From positions 186,001 through 250,000 of the forward strand of contig NC_079270.1 in the NCBI RefSeq assembly GCF_947241705.1: a DNA stretch of 64,000 bases, read 5' to 3'. A model generated the notes under the pieces. The model had not been told where the DNA came from and did not search any database. It was given only the letters and a program-made list of their open reading frames with translations. Positions within the stretch are counted from its first letter, which is position 1. The number at the start of each line of letters is the position of its first letter. Of the stretch, positions 49,218-64,000 are shown piece by piece. This stretch comes from Saccharomyces mikatae IFO 1815 (Eukaryota > Ascomycota > Saccharomycetes > Saccharomycetales > Saccharomycetaceae). A program made the position numbers and the translations under genes.

Positions 49218-51684
49218 TGTTGTAATAAAAATCCACTCTCATCTCATGGTAGCGCCTATGCTTCGGCTCCTTCTGAGGAAGCCCCATCAAATCAAGATCC
49301 GTTTGCCGTTCCAGCTTCCAATTTACCGGAATTTGATAGAGATTCCACTAAGGTTAATTCTCAACAAGCGACAACACCTGAGACATCAGCTGTTCCAGAG
49401 AATCATCATCATGTCCCTCCTCAACCTGCTTCAGTACCACCTCCACAGGATGGACAGTACCAACAGCACGGCATGATGACCTCGAACAAAGCTATGGGTT
49501 CTAGCTGGGCACATTACCAACGACCATCTATGATGACGTATTCATCCTGTCAAACGTCACCTGCGTATTATCAACCTGACCCACACTCTGAAATGCCTCA
49601 AGCTAAGACAAAGGTGAGAAATAACGTCTTACCACCACACACTTTAACATCAGAAGAAAACTTCTCTACATGGGTCAAGTTTTACATTAGATTTTTGAAA
49701 AACTCTGATCTCGGTGACATCATTCCAAATGACCAGGGTGAAATAAAAAGACAAATGACTTATGAAGAACATGCGTATATTTACAATACCTTCCAAGCAC
49801 TTGCCCCATTTCATTTATTACCAACATGGGTAAAACAAATTTTGGAAATTAATTATACTGATATCCTTACAGTCCTTTGTAAAAGTGTGTTCAAAATGCA
49901 GACTAACAATCAAGAATTAAAAGATTGGATAGCTCTTGCCAATCTTGAGTACAACGGAAGTACATCTGCTGATACATTTGAGATTACAGTCAGCACGATT
50001 ATTCAAAGGCTAAAAGAAAACAATATCAATGTTAGCGACAGATTGGGCTGCCAACTAATACTTAAAGGTCTATCCGGTGACTACAAATACCTACGTAATC
50101 AATATCGTACCAAAACGAACATGAAACTTTCCCAATTATTCGCTGAAATTCAATTAATATATGACGAGAATAAAATCATGAATCTAAATAAACCGACCCA
50201 ATCCAAACAACACAGCGAATACAGAAATGTTTCTCGCACATCTCCAAACACGACTAACACGAAGGTTACAACTCGCAATTATCATTACAACAAATAATTC
50301 AAAACCAAGAGCAGCAAAAGCTCACAATATTGCTACATCGAGTAAATTCTCAAGAATGAACAATGATTACATTAATGAATCAACCGTTTCATCACAACAC
50401 TTAAGCGATGACAACCAACTTAGTCTTAGGCCAGCAAGAGAAAAAATCTAAGACAACTCGCATAATAGACTCGAATGATGAACTACCTGATCACCTTCTT
50501 ATTGACTCAGGAGCTTCACAAACGCTTGTCAGATCAGCCCATTATCTACACCATGCAACACCCAATTCTGAAATAAACATAGTCGATGCTCAAAAAGAAG
50601 ACATTCCTATAAATGCCATTGGTAATCTTTACTTCAACTTTCAGAACGGAACCAAAACATCAATAAAAGCACTGCACACACCAAACATAGCCTATGATCT
50701 ATTAAGTTTGAGTGAGCTGGCTAATCAAGATATTACTGCCTGCTTTACCAGAAACACTTTAGAAAGATCGGATGGTACAGTACTAGCCCCCATATTCAAA
50801 CATGGAGACTTTTACTGGTTATCTAAAAAATACCTAATTCCTTCACAAATTTCAAAGCTAACAATAAACAACGTCAACAACAGCAATAAGCGATGCTTCA
50901 TATGGTAACCAACCATATTACAAGTCACAGGTTGGTAATATTTTCCTACTCAACGGAAAAGTGATTGGAGGAAAGTTGATAAAGGCTTCGTTAACATGCA
51001 CTTCAACTACAGAAGCAGAAATGCACAGTCAGTGAAGCTATTCCGCTATTGAATAACCTCAGTCACCTTGTGCAAGAACTTAACAAAAAAACAATCATTA
51101 AAGGCTTACTTACCGATAGTAGATCAACGATCAGTATAATTAAGTCTACTAATGAAGAGAAATTTAGGAACAGATTTTTTGGCACAAAGGCAATGAGACT
51201 TAGAGATGAAGTATCAAGTAATAATTTATACATATACTACATCGAAACCAAGAAGAACATTGCTGATGTGATGACAAAACCCCTTCCGATAAAAACATTT
51301 AAAAGATTAACAAACAAATGGATTCATTAGACTTATTACATTATGGGTGGTATGTTGTAATATAAATCAACTATCATCTACTAACTAGTAGTCATATTAC
51401 TAGTATATTATCATATACGGTGTTAGAAGATGACGCAAATGATGAGATATAGTCATCTAAACTAGTGGAAGCTGAAACGCAAGGATTGATAATGTAATAG
51501 GATCAATGAATAACAACATATAAAACGATGATAATAATGTTTATAGAATTGTGTAGAATTGCAGATTCCCTTTTATGGATTCCTAAATCCCTGAGGAGAA
51601 CTTCTAGTATATCTACATACTTAATATTATTGCCTTATAAAAAATGGAATCCCAACAATTACATCAAACTCCACTATTATCTCA
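49218..51684 (+). mobile_element. Ty2-like LTR retrotransposon, broken (fossil)
   Basis: A Ty1/copia-group element of the Ty2 type. Parts in order: a remnant of the 5' LTR (49218-49246); gag-like sequence (about 49247-50440) close to the Ty2 capsid protein, for example NWVK-like [17 protein letters not shown]; a protease-like region (about 50460-50900) with the aspartic IDSGASQT motif; an RNase H-like end (about 50910-51330); a purine-rich tract; and a 3' LTR (51353-51684). Much of the pol region is not seen, and the whole is about 2.5 kb against about 6 kb for a full Ty2. It has several breaks and cannot be active. The similarity is to Ty2 rather than Ty1. The body is old, while its 3' LTR is close to the young solo delta. 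Confidence 0.9.
51353..51684 (+). repeat. 3' delta LTR of the Ty2-like element
   Basis: 332 bp from TGTTGTAATATAAATC to ATTATCTCA, preceded by the purine-rich TTATGGGTGGTA that primes plus-strand DNA synthesis in this family. It differs from the solo delta at 47288-47619 at two positions by eye. No copy of the flanking 5 bases was found at the other end of the element. Confidence 0.95.
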
Positions 51685-51804
51685 ACAATAGTAAATGGTC
51701 TCATCATTATTATATTGGTTATGTTTAATAAGTCCAATCGGCGTATTTTTTATATACCTCCCTTTTAACTATAAGATGATCCACTTTTACTCTTCATTAA
51801 CAAC

Positions 51805-51868
51805 ACAACTTAACTACTAATTATCAATGGCAATTCTAACAGTTATCCCAGAATCCATCATTTTCTCA
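51805..51868 (+). repeat. Degenerate delta tail
   Basis: TATCAATGGCAATTCTAACA then TTATCCC and a CATTTTCTCA-like end follow the last part of a delta LTR (AATGGAATCCCAACAATTAT ... TTTCTCA) in order with many differences. It is a small, very old scrap about 90 bases upstream of tRNA-Asn. Confidence 0.5.
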
Positions 51869-51955
51869 CCTACATATCTTCTTTTCAAACAATGGTTTTC
51901 TGTCAACTATGATTACTAATACTCCAACACATGAAACGACAGCATCTCCATTATA

Positions 51956-52029
51956 GACTCCATGGCCAAGTTGGTTAAGGCGTGCGACTGTTAATCGCAA
52001 GATCGTGAGTTCAACCCTCACTGGGGTCG
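51956..52029 (+). tRNA. tRNA-Asn (anticodon GUU)
   Basis: A 74-nt tRNA beginning GACTCCATGGCCAAGTTGG, with D-arm box A (TGGCCAAGTTGG), anticodon loop CTGTTAA carrying GTT, and T-arm GAGTTCAACCCTC; the acceptor closes with GGGGTC and a final G. No intron. A T5 run at 52030-52034 is the Pol III stop. It corresponds to the reference tN(GUU)O1. Its upstream side carries the Ty remnants described here. Confidence 0.98.
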
Positions 52030-52235
52030 TTTTTAATATCTGGGTTTTTCTTTTTTTCGGGCTTTTCTCATTATGGTGTTTTCTTATTTTAGTTTCACGA
52101 GAAACTTAGATGAGCTCTCTTCCAGCGTGTAACAACAATAAAGAAAGCCACTTTAAATTTATTAGATCTTATTCTTAATAAAATAAAACTTGTGTTATTT
52201 ACCAAAGAAAAAAATATAACACTTGGATAGGAAAA

Positions 52236-53456
52236 ATGGTTGACGAATTACACAACCGTCTACTTCATCAAGGCAATGGCACTAAGGATGCCATCCTTTA
52301 TAAAATAATAGAATCGTTAGTTTGTTCCATCTGCCATGATTATATGTTTGTACCGATGATGACACCTTGTGGTCATAATTATTGTTACGGATGTTTAAAT
52401 ACCTGGTTTGCTAGCAATACTCAAAAAGAATTAGCTTGTCCACAGTGCAGATCAGACATAACAACTATTCCAGCATTGAATACAACATTACAACAATATT
52501 TATCATTTATTTTGGACAAACTAAGTAGTGAAAATGATGAGTCTTTTAAAAAACTTTTAACTACTAAAATCAGGGAGGAAACCGATTACAAGCTTGATAA
52601 GGAAAAAGACACTTTATTTGAAAAAGTATTTAAGAATAGTGCATTAGCAGTGGCCGACGATTCAGATGACGGTATCACACGTTGTAGTAATTGTCATTGG
52701 GAATTAGATCCTGACGAAGTCGAAGATGGAAATGTTTGTCCTCACTGCAATGCCAGAATAAGGAATTATGCAGGTGGCCGTGACGAATTCGATGAAGAAG
52801 AATACAGTGAAGGAGAACTGGACGAAATTCGAGAGAGCATGCGCAGGCGTAGAGAGGATCAATTTACGTCCACTGATCCGTTTGCCAATAGAGATGATAT
52901 AAGTTCCGAAGAAGATAGCAGCAGTGAAGAAGAGCCTATGCGGGAACATATCCCTCAAGGTCGTTGGGCCAGCTCACATAATCGTAGCATCGCCGTAGAT
53001 GCTGTAGATGATGAAGAGGATGAGGAAGAACTAGAGGAAGATGAGGAAGACATGGATTCTGATCTGAAAGATTTTATAGAGGATGATGAGGACGACGAAG
53101 ATGAAGATGGCAGTAGAAGGAATTTGATACTGTCTGCACTCAATAATAGACAAGTAATCATAACTGATGATGAGGAAGATGAGGGACGGGAACATACCAC
53201 AGATGAGGAAGAGCACGACAGTGATTTTTACGAGCACAATGATGAAGGATTTGCAAGTGGCGATAGTCTTGATGAAGACCGGAAAGAAGCTATTCAGGTG
53301 CAATCAAGTTCTGACTCCGAAGATCGTTCAATTTCTTATCCTAGCTCTAGTGATGTCAAAGATAAAGACGAACCTGACACCGAAGACTTCGACGATCTGC
53401 AACCAAGAAGACAAAAGCGATTCCGTGTTGTCCTAGGAGAAAGTGATGACGAATGA
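52236..53456 (+). CDS. PSH1: PSH1, E3 ubiquitin ligase for the centromeric histone Cse4
   Basis: A 406-residue protein, the same length as yeast Psh1. A RING finger occupies about 30-72 with C30, C33, C45, H47, C50, C53, C68 and C71. A second zinc motif (CSNCHWEL ... CPHC) lies near 148-170. The C-terminal half is very acidic, with long Asp/Glu/Ser runs. Family knowledge: Psh1 ubiquitinates mislocalised Cse4 and works with FACT (Spt16) to keep it off chromosome arms. The RING is almost unchanged from S. cerevisiae, whereas the acidic half differs at many positions. Confidence 0.96.
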   Translation: MVDELHNRLLHQGNGTKDAILYKIIESLVCSICHDYMFVPMMTPCGHNYCYGCLNTWFASNTQKELACPQCRSDITTIPALNTTLQQYLSFILDKLSSENDESFKKLLTTKIREETDYKLDKEKDTLFEKVFKNSALAVADDSDDGITRCSNCHWELDPDEVEDGNVCPHCNARIRNYAGGRDEFDEEEYSEGELDEIRESMRRRREDQFTSTDPFANRDDISSEEDSSSEEEPMREHIPQGRWASSHNRSIAVDAVDDEEDEEELEEDEEDMDSDLKDFIEDDEDDEDEDGSRRNLILSALNNRQVIITDDEEDEGREHTTDEEEHDSDFYEHNDEGFASGDSLDEDRKEAIQVQSSSDSEDRSISYPSSSDVKDKDEPDTEDFDDLQPRRQKRFRVVLGESDDE

Positions 53457-53828
53457 TGTTAATGTTTCAACCGGCCAGGGTGGTTATGTACGGAACTTTT
53501 ATGTATTTTTTTAGAAGTATCCTTTCTGTTCTTGTAATGTGATTACAGAGCGGTAGTAGGCTCAAATTCAATCATTAGTTATGTATGACAGAGTTACTTA
53601 AAGGAAATCTAAAATCTTATCAATTTATAGACTATTCTTCCTTTTTTTTCGACCTGCCATTGTTATTTTTTTAGGCGTTACGTTAACTAGCACAATTATG
53701 TGGGGGTTATGCAAGAACCTTTTCCGAGCAATAAAATTTAAGAGCAAAAGAGAACAAAACATCAAAATAAAAAAAAAGAGTGGCAACTGCTTCCTGAATT
53801 AAGTTACGAGAGGAAGAAAAAGGTGGTA
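53457..53828. other. PSH1-AIM39 spacer and AIM39 leader
   Basis: About 370 bases that hold the PSH1 3' end and the AIM39 promoter. It includes T-runs (53640-53650) and an upstream open frame described separately (53698-53802). No other gene is supported. Confidence 0.6.
53698..53802 (+). promoter_or_regulatory. Upstream ORF in front of AIM39
   Basis: A 34-codon frame starting MWGLCKN and ending with TAA, rich in Lys. As I recall, the annotated S. cerevisiae Aim39 begins MWGLCKNHFPSNKIQ and runs into MIRF. Here the same start exists but the frame closes before reaching it, and it is out of frame with AIM39 (131 bases apart). It may act as a uORF, or it may simply be non-coding leader. Confidence 0.5.
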
Positions 53829-54869
53829 ATGATTCGGTTCACGATTCTACGTAATACTAAGACATCTCTTCTTTCTACGAGTAATATATGTTTATCATTT
53901 GCCCAGGTGTCCACTAGTAGTCTAATTTGGTCCAATACTTTGAATAGCACTGTTATAACTAAAAACCCAATAGTGCTAGCACCAAAGAGACATGTTCATG
54001 ATGGAAAGCATTTTTTTACGACACCACATCAACAACAGCAGACGAAGTTAGGGGAAACTGAAGAGGGAACTCGTCGCAATATAAAAGAAGAGGATTTGAA
54101 AAGCATTGGCCAAGCAATAACACACCAACGAAACAAACGCCGAAAACAAATATGGTCTGCTGTGTTTGGGGGTATATTCGGCGTAATAATAGGATATTCA
54201 GTAATCTATAAAGTGATATATTTAAAGGAACAAAGCTTCTTACCATTGTTTCCTTCATCCAAGATACGTAAATTAAGTGCAAGAGATTTGAAAAAGGTTG
54301 ACGTAAACCAGGTACAAAAGCTTTCTAAATTAAGAGTTTTAGAAATATTATCCGGCCATGACATGATTAAAGAACAATATGGAGTGCCATTATTAGATAA
54401 AGACGGAAGCTCACCTAGATTAAATGAATTCAGCATGTGGTGCGAAGACCAAGATCCATGTGTGACTGGTGTTGTAATGGAGCCAGATGATCAAAGAAAT
54501 AGCTCACACACTTGGTATAGAATACCTTTAGTTTGTAAATGGAGGATAACGCATCGGCCAATAAGCATACGCGGGACCATCGACGACTTATTGAACCGCA
54601 TTGGATTAGAAACAGCGGATTTATTCGAGATTATATCGCCTGAGCGAGTATACGGATCGTTCAAGTACGAATACCCGCTACAGGGGGACTCTCATGCATT
54701 GCACCTCTGGTTCCATGGCGAGATCGAACTGGATGATAATTCATTGATTGTATATAACGGGAAATACCATGTTGATGTTAAACTGCAAGAAATCGACCTT
54801 TTCAGGCGTGAAAAGAATGGGCAATTAGTGCAGTATGTTCTGTTTAAAAACAATCCCGTGAACAGATAA
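53829..54869 (+). CDS. AIM39: AIM39, mitochondrial membrane protein of unknown function
   Basis: From the ATG at 53829 (MIRFTILRNTKTS) the protein is 346 residues. Residues 1 to about 50 are basic and hydroxylated, as in a mitochondrial presequence. One transmembrane segment is near 113-135 (IWSAVFGGIFGVIIGYSVIY). The remainder is a soluble, conserved domain. Family knowledge: Aim39 was named for altered inheritance of mitochondria; its biochemical role is not known. The reference gene is annotated as 395 residues by using an ATG about 49 codons earlier, which is not continuous with the gene here, so the shorter form is more likely in this yeast. Confidence 0.92.
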   Translation: MIRFTILRNTKTSLLSTSNICLSFAQVSTSSLIWSNTLNSTVITKNPIVLAPKRHVHDGKHFFTTPHQQQQTKLGETEEGTRRNIKEEDLKSIGQAITHQRNKRRKQIWSAVFGGIFGVIIGYSVIYKVIYLKEQSFLPLFPSSKIRKLSARDLKKVDVNQVQKLSKLRVLEILSGHDMIKEQYGVPLLDKDGSSPRLNEFSMWCEDQDPCVTGVVMEPDDQRNSSHTWYRIPLVCKWRITHRPISIRGTIDDLLNRIGLETADLFEIISPERVYGSFKYEYPLQGDSHALHLWFHGEIELDDNSLIVYNGKYHVDVKLQEIDLFRREKNGQLVQYVLFKNNPVNR

Positions 54870-55159
54870 AAGAAGTGTAAATAATTCTGTCACAATTATG
54901 ATTATTATCGGTATTAAACTACTTATTTTCGGTTACTTAGGTAAAATAGTGTTTATATAAGAATATTTGAAAGTAAAAAAAAACTGATAAATGAATAAAA
55001 TAGAGAAGATTGGAGACGAACTGGAAGAAATTGAGAAAACCCACCGAATATACTACCCTGGGCTTACAGATGGAATATCAAAGGAAGAAAGGAAAAAAAA
55101 TAATACATTTCAGAAACGTCAATAGGTATTATCATCTTAGCAATGAACGGATGCCTTTC

Positions 55160-55345
55160 TTAAATTAAAAAGGCCAGAGCACCACCGACTGCGGCTCCGA
55201 CAACTCCAGCATTCAACAGTTGACCGTTCTGTGCGTGCAATGCAGGGGCTGCATTGCTAGTGGTGTTGGAAGCATTTTGGGCGTTTACGCTAGCAGCGAA
55301 GCCGAAAACAGAGACAGCAGAAACCAAAATTTGTGATACTTTCAT
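55160..55345 (-). CDS. DDR2: DDR2, small stress-induced secretory protein
   Basis: A 61-residue protein, MKVSQILVSAVSVFGFAASV at the start, a signal peptide with probable cleavage near SVNA. The mature part is Ala/Asn rich with a hydrophobic Gly/Ala C-terminus (GVVGAAVGGALAFLI). It matches yeast Ddr2, a multistress protein of unknown function in the secretory pathway or vacuole that Msn2/Msn4 strongly induce. Its promoter on the right carries several AGGGG elements. Confidence 0.95.
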   Translation of the reverse strand: MKVSQILVSAVSVFGFAASVNAQNASNTTSNAAPALHAQNGQLLNAGVVGAAVGGALAFLI

Positions 55346-56053
55346 TATTATTTGTGTGTTGAATTAGCGTGCTTATTTGAGGTTCTTCTCAGAAGCTAAA
55401 AGAAAAAAAGCATAATTGGAAATGTAAGCGATGAGCAAGAAATGCCATTTATTTATACGTTTATATAATATGTATTTGCAAGTATAGAACGTCGGTTTCA
55501 TAAGGGGTGAGAGGAGACATAAATAGAAACAGGGGAAAGAAAATCATTGAAGAGAAATGAAAAAAAAAAGGATGATACTAGGAGAGAAAGGGGATTAGAA
55601 AGGTCATCGGCCATAAAGTTGGTACATTATCCTTTATTGACTTTTGACACTTTGCCGTTGATGAAATATTGATGGCTATTAATGAAACTCTTCATGAGCA
55701 CTGGTCCGTTTTTCGGATAGCGTTTTGCCAAAAGAGGGGAGGGGGAGTCTCGGCAACCGTGTCTGGGTGTGTGAAATATTACATCAGAGAAGGAGAGAAG
55801 TTTGTGCGGCTAAACTTTCTTGGCAGAGGGGAAAGGGGGGGAGGTCTGGCCAAAATTTTCAATGGCCATTTCACTTCTCCCCAGGCCTGGCCAATATAGT
55901 GATTGGTATTTTCTCCGGGAGAAATCGATGTGGGGTAATGATGTGATGATGATTTATAAGTGGGTTAAATTAAGAGGGGAATTTGAGAGCAAAGAAAGTA
56001 ATAGAAACTATTTTAAATAGTTATGTTATGGTATGTAGGGGACGCATTGCTTT
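55346..56053. promoter_or_regulatory. DDR2 promoter with stress response elements
   Basis: About 700 bases between DDR2 and the end of SPE2. AGGGG (STRE) occurs at 55503-55507, 55531-55535 and 55589-55593, and more purine-rich GGGG runs lie at about 55735-55745 and 55828-55842. On the minus strand a TATA-like TATATAAA lies near 55460-55470, about 120 bases upstream of DDR2. These fit the known Msn2/Msn4 control. Open frames in 55669-56020 lie in G-rich DNA and look accidental. Confidence 0.65.
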
Positions 56054-57244
56054 TCATATTTTCTTTTGAAGTTTCATGTAGAAAAGGTGGTAGTCGTCCA
56101 GATCATAGACAATTTTGTCTAGTTTGATATAGTCAGGAAGTGATTCATTGATGCTTAGTAGTTTTTGAAAGGACTGATTCTTATAATTCTTGGTGAAGAA
56201 GGTCATCGAGAATTCTCTTGGCTGGAAGACGTTCAGAATGTGTAGAAGAACGTTCAAATTGTCTTGCTTCCCTTGAGAAATATCGAAAACGGGTATGTTG
56301 CTTTCGAAAGAGGCGTATGACCAGCCCTTTTCTGGAGTCACATGCAGGGTGTAGTAGTATCTTTCATCGAGAACCATGTTAGACGAGTAGCCACACGGTG
56401 TGAATGCAAACGCGTCGTGGTGAAATGATAGGTTGGAGTCTTGAGATGAGTTCACGTATATTTCGTCAAGCTTAGTTTCCTTAGTCATTTGGTAGCCGAG
56501 GTTGTGGCCCTTGTCTTCGTTCGGCTCAACAGGGGCGGTTGTAGATGCTTCTGGGCCGCAAACAAATTTGCTAGCACACTCAGGGTTCAGCTCCGTCATT
56601 AGAACTTCAAAGGTTTCGTCGTCATCCTCAATACACTCCTTCACTTGAGGAGCCGACCGATCCGTCTCAGTGACATACAGGTTCCAATGATTGCTCTTGT
56701 CATTTCTTCCAACGGAATAACTCTTACCGGTGTCAAAAAATTGGTTCAGATAGTCTACTTCGTCTGCCCAGTTTTGATGGATAGCAGCTTGCTTGCAGGG
56801 GAAAAGAAAACATCGTCTGGAATAGAATACTTTGAATGGCTTGTACTTACCCCCCGGTGTTTTCTGGAAAACCCATGACAGCTCTTGCTCAATGGTTTGG
56901 AAAAGCTTGTCAAGACAAAACAATGTCGTTGTAGTACCGCACGTCTTCAACGTCAATTTGTGATCGAAAACGAAGAGCGAGGACTCACTCAGCAAAAAGG
57001 CGTCCAGTTCTTTAGTCTTCTTCATGGAAAGAACCTCGCACTTGACTAGTTTCAAAATCTCGATCCATTTCTCCATGACAATATCTCTTAGCGTCTTTTC
57101 GGAGCTGACGCAATTCTTGTGAGGAAAGAACCAGATTTCCAGCAGCTTCTCAGGACCCTCGAACGCGTCCGTTGAGTCTAGTGTGGCCGATAATTCGTGA
57201 TCAATGTAATTGTGGTTAGTCAGTTCTTTGATGGTAACGGTCAT
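56054..57244 (-). CDS. SPE2: SPE2, S-adenosylmethionine decarboxylase
   Basis: A 396-residue proenzyme, the same length as yeast Spe2. The self-cleavage site LSESSLFVF is at 85-93: cleavage between E87 and S88 gives the beta chain and an alpha chain whose N-terminal Ser becomes the pyruvoyl group. Further conserved blocks include PCGYSSN and YYTLHVTPEKGWSYASFE. Family knowledge: the enzyme makes decarboxylated AdoMet for spermidine and spermine synthesis. The next gene, GAL11, diverges across 1.2 kb. Confidence 0.97.
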   Translation of the reverse strand: MTVTIKELTNHNYIDHELSATLDSTDAFEGPEKLLEIWFFPHKNCVSSEKTLRDIVMEKWIEILKLVKCEVLSMKKTKELDAFLLSESSLFVFDHKLTLKTCGTTTTLFCLDKLFQTIEQELSWVFQKTPGGKYKPFKVFYSRRCFLFPCKQAAIHQNWADEVDYLNQFFDTGKSYSVGRNDKSNHWNLYVTETDRSAPQVKECIEDDDETFEVLMTELNPECASKFVCGPEASTTAPVEPNEDKGHNLGYQMTKETKLDEIYVNSSQDSNLSFHHDAFAFTPCGYSSNMVLDERYYYTLHVTPEKGWSYASFESNIPVFDISQGKQDNLNVLLHILNVFQPREFSMTFFTKNYKNQSFQKLLSINESLPDYIKLDKIVYDLDDYHLFYMKLQKKI

Positions 57245-63860
<6,616 letters not shown>

Positions 63861-64000
63861 ACCTATATATAGATACTATATATATATATATATGCCATAA
63901 TAATGGAGAATAACGTTAGGTTTTAATTTACGAACAATTGAAGAATATATAATCGCATTCCCACATGAATTTGCTATTCTAATCTTGCTTCTTCTCTCTT

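Noticed and set aside
55669-56020. Three overlapping plus frames between DDR2 and SPE2
   Set aside because: G-rich promoter DNA with stress elements; frames contradict each other and have no recognisable product.

Overview
The window is nuclear DNA from a Saccharomyces yeast. All protein genes have the sequence and order of the S. cerevisiae chromosome XV left arm, from the end of IRA2 (YOL081W) to GSH2 (YOL049W). From memory of the reference proteins, conserved genes such as ARG1 differ at about 1% of residues, while GPD2's N-terminus and the acidic half of PSH1 differ much more. That fits a sister species, most likely S. paradoxus, better than a S. cerevisiae strain. The species call is inference; no alignment was run.

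Layout. 1-24917: end of IRA2, REX4, AVO1, ATP19, BRX1, MDM20, an ABC transporter (YOL075C), DSC2, THP1, SDH5, NBA1, NUF2, HST1, RTG1, RIB2. 25163-46499: INP54, MET22, CRT10, APM4, PRS5, MAM3, GPD2, ARG1, YOL057W, GPM3, THI20. 46996-52029: two tRNA genes, Gly(GCC) on minus and Asn(GUU) on plus, whose upstream sides face each other across 4.9 kb of layered retrotransposon remains. 52236-63860: PSH1, AIM39, DDR2, SPE2, GAL11, GSH2. Genes are compact and I saw no introns. Most are ordinary housekeeping genes serving nutrient signalling (IRA2, AVO1), ribosome assembly (REX4, BRX1), mitochondria (ATP19, SDH5), kinetochore and chromatin (NUF2, HST1, PSH1), mRNA export (THP1) and biosynthesis (ARG1, RIB2, THI20, SPE2, GSH2, PRS5, MET22).

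The accessory region is the inter-tRNA block. A Ty3-type sigma LTR lies 17 bases upstream of tRNA-Gly. It is split by a 332-bp delta solo LTR with a perfect 5-bp target duplication (AAACC). Further on are a second sigma-like scrap, a reversed delta, a partial forward delta, a lone segment with an unrecognised ORF encoding a probable secreted protein of about 151 residues (48348-48803, minus), then a broken Ty2-like element with its 3' LTR, and a final delta scrap before tRNA-Asn. The secreted ORF is the best candidate for something undescribed. An LTR-flanked lone gene for a small secreted protein recalls the chromosomal killer gene KHR1, but I recognise no family and claim no function.

Other points of interest: GAL11 has very long Gln and Gln-Ala tracts (1153 residues against 1081 in the reference); AIM39 and HST1 do not support the longer N-termini annotated in the reference; an open non-AUG frame lies just upstream of ATP19; and several promoters carry clear motifs (PAC/RRPE at REX4 and BRX1, Abf1 at MDM20, Gcn4 at ARG1, stress elements at DDR2).
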